From: Verrucomicrobiota bacterium
Lineage (GTDB): Bacteria > Verrucomicrobiota > Verrucomicrobiia > Opitutales > Opitutaceae
Reading direction: 5' to 3'
DNA length: 64,000 nucleotides
Assembly (NCBI GenBank): GCA_026398135.1
Contig: JAPLTN010000085.1
Location: forward strand, 1 to 64,000
Translations under genes and position numbers: made by a program
Part shown: positions 60,201 through 64,000 of the stretch, piece by piece
How positions within the stretch are numbered: the stretch's first letter is position 1
Layout: every line of letters begins with the position of its first letter
Notes under the pieces: model-generated
Database searches by the model: none
Told to the model about the DNA's origin: nothing
Seen by the model: the letters and a program-made list of their open reading frames with translations, nothing else

Positions 60201-61054
60201 TCCTGCACGCGCTGGTTCAGGCGTATCCGCGCGGCTTTTTTCTCCTCCAGCTCACTTTGTTGCTGCTGGAGGTGGGTGCGGCGGGTCTCGGCGGCGGCGC
60301 GCAACTTGATCACGTTTTCCTCCAGCGTCGCGAGCTGGGCGGCAAGAATGGCGTGGTGGTGCCCGTGGTGGGCGAGCGCGAGGTGGCGCAAGCGCCAGGA
60401 GAGTTTTTTGTGCCGCAGCGCCTTGGTCGCCTGCCGCTTGAGCGAACCGATCTGGCGGCCGACCTCGGAGATCACATCGGCAACGCGCACCAGATTGGTG
60501 TCGGTCAACGCGAGCTTTTGCAGGGCCTCCTTGCGTTGCGATTTATACTTGGTGATGCCGGCTGCCTCCTCGAACACGGCGCGCCGCTCCTCCGGCTTGG
60601 AGGACAGGATCTGGTCGATCTGACCTTGCGCCATGATCGAGTAGCTGGTCCGGCCGATGCCTGTGTCCATGAACAACTTTTGAATGTCCTTCAGGCGGCA
60701 GGGCTGGCCGTTGAAAAAATACTCGCCGCCGCCGTCGCGATAAACCCGGCGCATGATCTCGATCTCGTGAAACTCGCTGCCGAGCTGCTTTTCGCAGTCG
60801 GTGAGCAGCAGCGAGACCTCGCACATCTGGGCGGCCTTGCGGGTGTCGGCACCCTCGAAAATCACGTCCTGCATCTTGCCGCCGCGCAGCGCCTTGGCCG
60901 ACTGCTCGCCGAGCACCCAGCGGATGGAGTCGGCGACGTTGGATTTGCCGCAACCATTGGGGCCCACGATGGCGGTGACACCGGGCTCGAAACGCAAGGT
61001 GGTGGGATCGGCGAACGACTTGAAACCGTGGAGTTTGAGCGCTTTGAGATACAT
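57203..61054 (-). CDS. smc: Chromosome partition protein SMC
   Basis: A condensin ATPase of 1283 residues. MYLKALKLHGFKSFADPTTL and Walker A IVGPNGCGKSNVADSI open the head. Coiled coils flank a hinge (about 515-680, with VDARGVIFGGFRKKSGSG). The C-terminal head has signature LLSGGQKTLTAVALLFALYM and Walker B FCLLDELDAPLDESN. An unusual insert of about 90 residues at 990-1080, acidic then basic (DLDLDDEDEDAP, KRRRKKAGPKP), interrupts the second coiled coil before AGMGAVNTAAIEEY. The signature has Gln where Glu is usual. ATG 61054 gives the canonical start. Confidence 0.95.
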   Translation of the reverse strand: MYLKALKLHGFKSFADPTTLRFEPGVTAIVGPNGCGKSNVADSIRWVLGEQSAKALRGGKMQDVIFEGADTRKAAQMCEVSLLLTDCEKQLGSEFHEIEIMRRVYRDGGGEYFFNGQPCRLKDIQKLFMDTGIGRTSYSIMAQGQIDQILSSKPEERRAVFEEAAGITKYKSQRKEALQKLALTDTNLVRVADVISEVGRQIGSLKRQATKALRHKKLSWRLRHLALAHHGHHHAILAAQLATLEENVIKLRAAAETRRTHLQQQQSELEEKKAARIRLNQRVQEAQQAVFDLRSEKEQAENSANLAQIKRSGLAERLAGSQANLSELEMQLRELESQVDSGAQDKQMQLTLLGSSDAVFQDRNRELTVLEAELSKYEQELSQTKFQLLQFESHVARLRTDATSYEVDQKTSAQRHESLAAEVEGVRQQQSAASAQLSEVNARVEEAQVLKARAHSESQDLQNQIGELTKEFREAQKKLQEIDRNLAQRTARLKLLQQLAEKFEGFGEGAKAILQGRFTTLLGENAVKPRPITDGLRPRAEWARALEALLGAAGEAVAVADLDVAQKILTELEAQQIGSVALQIPNPKTQTPHESAALPPGLRPATDSLVGFDAEHPAAALLRSCYLATDLTAFLVYWRANPDFRFLAVATAKGELVDARGVIFGGFRKKSGSGSLVQREIDLRETTTALADDQIAHDGQRQVIDALQVRLSEAEQGLEEKRGEVLEASQNLATVQQEERNATRAVEEIGQRAERMERELQQLEAARHETHTRFERARQQLTEAEHSVEAGRARIIELDAQLLALRTERDVKRETFSQARLELAERRQKVEVLDRGIADMQRRRAQIAEILVQRQREIETWTDQITSLEQEAEGQRYRAGQLAETIAVAVQQVELIRIQLTEVERAINGVESSQDGIRTDAEKSASDLSRCEVELAQTQSRVQFITEDVQREYQLPIGSYDWRGLLYRADDDPPDLKDLDLDDEDEDAPTEDSAGATQASEPEGAAEAAPVKRRRKKAGPKPDPTEDDLTKLADEVQWPAIKTEIDALRARLAGMGAVNTAAIEEYAELKQRYDFLKEQSDDLDQSKAELMRTIDEINQTSMSQFQITFDQIKKNFIYTFQTLFGGGVANLELVVTDDVLESGIEITAQPPGTKLKSITLLSGGQKTLTAVALLFALYMVKPSPFCLLDELDAPLDESNIGRFTDLLKKFVHESQFIIITHNKRTVSAAQAIYGVTMEERGVSKTVSMRFNQVRGEPETQPENIAESVRGAKARTEAATAASA

Positions 61055-61246
61055 GCGGGAAAACGAAGGGCGGGGAAGCGGATGGACGGGGGGCGAGGCG
61101 GCGTAAAGGATGAGGGCGGACGAGGGAGACGTTTTAGCGGGCAAGACAAGCCCGCCCGGCCCGCCCGGTGCAAGCCCGGGGATGAGCGCGCAAATTTAAC
61201 GCGCCCCGGGATTGTTTTCCGCCCTCCGGCGCTATTGGGTGGGGAA

Positions 61247-61867
61247 ATGAACGTCCACGCCCGCATCTCCAAGGAATGGCGCCGCCGCATGATCTTTATG
61301 TTCATGATGCTCTTCGGCTCCGGCGTCTGGTTTCTCTCCGACGGCTACTACGCCTGGCCGGCCGAGGCCAAACGCCACGTGGTTTTCAGCCAGATGGCCG
61401 ATAAGCTGATCGCCGACGGTCAGGCCAAGGAAGCCAAAGACCCGGCGGTGGTGCGCGCTTGGGAGAAATACGCCAAAGAGCAAAAGTGGCCGGTCAAAGT
61501 CCCGAAGGAGCGCACCGCCGGCGACCTCGCCGGACAACGCTGGCCGGGCTGGATTTTCTTTATCAGCTCCGTGCTCTTCGCCGCTTGGGTGGCGTGGAAT
61601 CATAAGCTCAGCGTGCGCGCCGACGGCGACATCATCACCGGCGCCTCAGGCCAGAAAGTTCACCTCGATAGCATCGTGGAAATGGACCGCCACAAGTGGG
61701 CCAACAAGGGCATCGCCTACGCGATTTATGAGCACGGCGGCAAACGCCGACGCCTCACCCTCGACGACCATAAATTCCTCGGCTGCGAAGCCATCATCCT
61801 CGAAGCCGAACGCCGCATCGCGGCGCGCGCGGCGCAGGCCGCTGAAGCCACGGCCGAAGCCAGTTAA
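61247..61867 (+). CDS. Hypothetical two-TM membrane protein
   Basis: A protein of 206 residues, divergent from smc. A first hydrophobic segment (about 15-33) and a second (about 100-118) enclose a roughly 65-residue charged extracytoplasmic loop. The C-terminal cytoplasmic part has a small beta-rich fold (KLSVRADGDIITGASGQKVH, then LDSIVEMDRHKWANKGIAYA) and an alanine-rich end. I do not recognise the family. The frame is open far upstream across smc, but only ATG 61247 marks a sensible start. Confidence 0.7.
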   Translation: MNVHARISKEWRRRMIFMFMMLFGSGVWFLSDGYYAWPAEAKRHVVFSQMADKLIADGQAKEAKDPAVVRAWEKYAKEQKWPVKVPKERTAGDLAGQRWPGWIFFISSVLFAAWVAWNHKLSVRADGDIITGASGQKVHLDSIVEMDRHKWANKGIAYAIYEHGGKRRRLTLDDHKFLGCEAIILEAERRIAARAAQAAEATAEAS

Positions 61868-61904
61868 ATCCCTAACCGTTCCGGTCGGACGCCACCAAGG
61901 ACAC

Positions 61905-61934
61905 GCCCCGGACCGTGGATCCACGGATCGGGGC
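61905..61934. terminator. GC-rich palindrome between convergent genes
   Basis: GCCCCG-GA-CCGTGGATCCACGG-AT-CGGGGC forms a long interrupted palindrome in the 80-bp gap between convergent genes. It has no U tract in either direction, so it may be a weak bidirectional terminator or a protein-binding site. Confidence 0.45.
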
Positions 61935-61947
61935 GGTGGAGGTGTTC

Positions 61948-63543
61948 TCAAGCCACGATCAAGCTCTCGCCGGTCATCTCAGCGGGCTTGGGCAGACCCA
62001 TGAGGTGGAGCACGGTGGGGGCGATATCGGCGAGACGGCCGCCGCTGCGCATACGCGTGCCGGCCTTGGTAAAGCCGTCGCCCACCACGAAAACCTCGAC
62101 GAGGTTCAAGGTGTGGGCGGTGTGCAGGCCGTTGAGCACGGGGTCCCACATTTGCTCGGCGTTGCCGTGGTCGGCGCACACCACCGCGCGGCCGCCCACC
62201 GACTTTAACGCCGCCAGGAGCTCGCCCACCCCGGCGTCGGTCGCCTCGCAGGCCTTGACCGTCGCGGGAATGGAACCGGTGTGTCCGACCATGTCGGGGT
62301 TGGCGTAGTTGACGATCACCAGTCCGTATTTTCCGGAGAGGATGGCCTCTTTGCTGAGGCGGGTAACTTCGACCGCATTCATCTCGGGCTGCATGTCGTA
62401 GGTCGGCACCTTGGGACTGGCCGGGCAGGCGCGATCTTCCAGCGCGAAGGGCTCCTTGCGGTAGTTGTTAAAGAAGAAGGTGACGTGCGGGTTTTTCTCC
62501 GTCTCGGCGCAGCGGAACTGGGCCACTCCGGCGGCGGCGACCACTTCGCCGAGGATGTTTTTCAACTTGGGTGGCTTGGGCGAAATGATCTTCACCGGCA
62601 GGCCGGCCTCATACTCGGTCATGGTGGCGTAGTAGAGGTCGAGCTTGGGGCCGCGATCGAAGCCGGCGAAGTCGTCCATCACGAAGGCGCGGGTGATCTC
62701 GCGGGGGCGGTCGCCGCGGTAGTTGTAAAACACGACCACGTCGCCGTTCGCGTAGGTGGCGAGTGGTTTGCCGTTCGCGCCGAGGATCGCCGTGGCGGGA
62801 ACGAACTCGTCGCCCTTTTGCGTCTCGGAAAGCGGGTTCTCGTAGTAGTGCTGCACCGCGGCTTCGGCGGAGAGCGCGGTGGCCGTGATGTTGCGGCCGG
62901 TCAGCAGATCGTAGGCTTTTTGCACACGTTCCCAGCGGTTGTCGCGGTCCATGGCCCAGAAGCGGCCGGTGATGGTGGCGATGCGGCCGTAATTGCCCAG
63001 CTCCTTGATCTTGGCCTCGACCTGGCGGATGTAGCCCAGCGCGGAGGTCGGTGGCGTATCGCGACCGTCGGTGAAGCCATGCACGAACACGCGGTCGGCC
63101 GCGATGCCGTCGGTCTGCGCCTGGATGAGCAGCCCGTAAAGGTGTTCCAGCATGCCGTGCACGCCGCCGTCCGAGACGATGCCCATCAAGTGGAGTTTGG
63201 CGGCGGGATTGGCCTTCAGGCGGGCGATAGCACCCAGCCAGGTGGCGTTGCCCGCGAGTTGTTTCTCGGAGAAAAGCTTGTTCAAGCGCACCAACTCCTG
63301 ATCGACGATGCGCCCGGCGCCGATGTTTTCGTGGCCCACTTCGGAGTTGCCCATCTGACCGTCGGGCAAACCCACATCCAACCCGCTGGCCGATACATAG
63401 GCCACGGGCGAGGCCGCTTGCAGTGCGTCGTCGGTGGGCTTTTGGGCGAGGGCCACAGCGTTGTATTGGGCCTGCTCGGCGTGGGGATTATGCCCCCAGC
63501 CATCGCGAATGATAAGAAGAACGGGTTGGTGCGCGGTGCTCAT
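61948..63543 (-). CDS. gpmI: 2,3-bisphosphoglycerate-independent phosphoglycerate mutase
   Basis: A glycolytic metalloenzyme of 531 residues. Asp14 in IIRDGWG and nucleophile Ser67 in GQMGNSEVGHENIG define the family; further metal ligands appear in VHGFTDGRDTPP, YANPDMVGHTG and VCADHGNAEQMWD. I chose ATG 63543 over the upstream start, as the first eight residues are dispensable. It interconverts 3- and 2-phosphoglycerate. Confidence 0.95.
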   Translation of the reverse strand: MSTAHQPVLLIIRDGWGHNPHAEQAQYNAVALAQKPTDDALQAASPVAYVSASGLDVGLPDGQMGNSEVGHENIGAGRIVDQELVRLNKLFSEKQLAGNATWLGAIARLKANPAAKLHLMGIVSDGGVHGMLEHLYGLLIQAQTDGIAADRVFVHGFTDGRDTPPTSALGYIRQVEAKIKELGNYGRIATITGRFWAMDRDNRWERVQKAYDLLTGRNITATALSAEAAVQHYYENPLSETQKGDEFVPATAILGANGKPLATYANGDVVVFYNYRGDRPREITRAFVMDDFAGFDRGPKLDLYYATMTEYEAGLPVKIISPKPPKLKNILGEVVAAAGVAQFRCAETEKNPHVTFFFNNYRKEPFALEDRACPASPKVPTYDMQPEMNAVEVTRLSKEAILSGKYGLVIVNYANPDMVGHTGSIPATVKACEATDAGVGELLAALKSVGGRAVVCADHGNAEQMWDPVLNGLHTAHTLNLVEVFVVGDGFTKAGTRMRSGGRLADIAPTVLHLMGLPKPAEMTGESLIVA

Positions 63544-63624
63544 GTGGTGAGAAAGGCTGATAGCCATGACGCACCACCCGCCCCGGGGTCAAGAAAGCGG
63601 GCTGACGTGCCGATATAAACCATA

Positions 63625-63989
63625 GTTTCGCCAAACCCACCACCCCGATGACGCTGATAATTCGCGATCAATTGGTAAACCCGCCGACCTGGTTCGCCTC
63701 CTTCCGGGATCTGACCCTCTACTGCAATATCTTCCTCCACCACGACATCGTGATCGAGAGCGAAGACCCCGACCCCTACGTGCGCTTCATGCGCCCGCGC
63801 GGCGGCTTGGATTTCGTGGCTGATTTCGTGCGGCCCGGCACGGAAAACGGACTCCACCTCGACGTGGCTTACCATTATCCGCGCTCGTTGATCACCGACC
63901 GCATCGCACCGGAAAACGTGCACCGACTCATCGCCGGCATTCGGGCGTTGCGCGAAAAATAAGCTTCGCCCGCTCTGGTTTGGCGAAAC
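63625..63989. repeat. 13-bp inverted repeats flanking the last gene
   Basis: GTTTCGCCAAACC (63625-63637) and GGTTTGGCGAAAC (63977-63989) are perfect complements, 339 bp apart, on either side of the 104-residue gene. They could be protein-binding sites or the ends of a small inserted cassette, but one pair is weak evidence. Confidence 0.5.
63648..63962 (+). CDS. Hypothetical 104-residue protein
   Basis: A compact acidic/aromatic protein starting MTLIIRDQLVNPPTWFASFR. No signal peptide or membrane segment is visible; histidine, aspartate and aromatic residues (FLHHDIVIESEDPDPYVRFM) stand out, but no known motif does. It is divergent from gpmI, 104 bp away. The leader CCACCACCCCG matches the genome's usual initiation context. 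Function unknown. Confidence 0.65.
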   Translation: MTLIIRDQLVNPPTWFASFRDLTLYCNIFLHHDIVIESEDPDPYVRFMRPRGGLDFVADFVRPGTENGLHLDVAYHYPRSLITDRIAPENVHRLIAGIRALREK

Positions 63990-64000
63990 GCAGCTTATCC

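Noticed and set aside
1-64000. CRISPR arrays and cas genes
   Set aside because: No regularly spaced repeats of the right length were seen; the only short-period array is the 23-bp triplicate at 37229-37290, which has 7-bp spacers.

Overview
The window is GC-rich DNA with densely packed genes and looks like chromosome of a flagellated Gram-negative bacterium. Outer-membrane genes (bamD-like, lptE-like), a P-ring and L-ring flagellum, UppP and a c-type-haem chemoreceptor support that. The gene set and the near-total lack of Shine-Dalgarno sequences suggest Verrucomicrobiota, possibly Opitutaceae. That placement is inference, because no rRNA lies in the window.

Left part (1-11300): the 3' end of a probable transposase is followed by a minus-strand sensory cluster. 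It holds two large hybrid histidine kinases that overlap by one base, a methyl-accepting chemoreceptor with a periplasmic CxxCH haem site, and a third hybrid kinase. A Phd/VapC-type toxin-antitoxin pair with a clear palindromic operator follows, flanked by two copies of a palindromic repeat.

Flagellar region (11300-28900): two minus-strand operons. The upstream one reads flhB-flhA-flhF-(116 aa membrane protein)-fliA-(27-codon ORF)-motA-motB-(80 aa protein)-membrane methyltransferase. The downstream one reads flgF-flgG-flgA-flgH-flgI-flgJ(N)-flgN-flgK-flgL-fliW-csrA-fliC. Both operon heads carry a sigma-54-like -24/-12 element that would give extremely short 5' leaders. The chemoreceptor gene has a sigma-28-like promoter.

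Middle (29000-38600): ruvA, a sulfite reductase haemoprotein, a PD-(D/E)XK nuclease fused to an Fe-S helicase, a decayed patch (Mrr N-terminal fragment plus a frameshifted PIN toxin with its antitoxin), recQ, and an AAA+/DUF4143 ATPase whose start codon lies in the third unit of a 23-bp tandem repeat.

Right part (38600-64000): mostly housekeeping and envelope genes: glmM, trpD, uppP, rpmF-plsX-fabH-bamD-lptE-rpe, an Fe3+/polyamine-type ABC ATPase with its binding protein but no permease, hpt with a second ABC ATPase, a HipA-family kinase with its own N-terminal DNA-binding domain, hemW, a surface lipoprotein, tRNA-Ala(GGC), smc with a TPR membrane protein, gpmI and two hypothetical genes.

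Start codons here are typically preceded by C-rich leaders ending in CC, ACC or GCC rather than AGGAGG. This observation decided several start choices.
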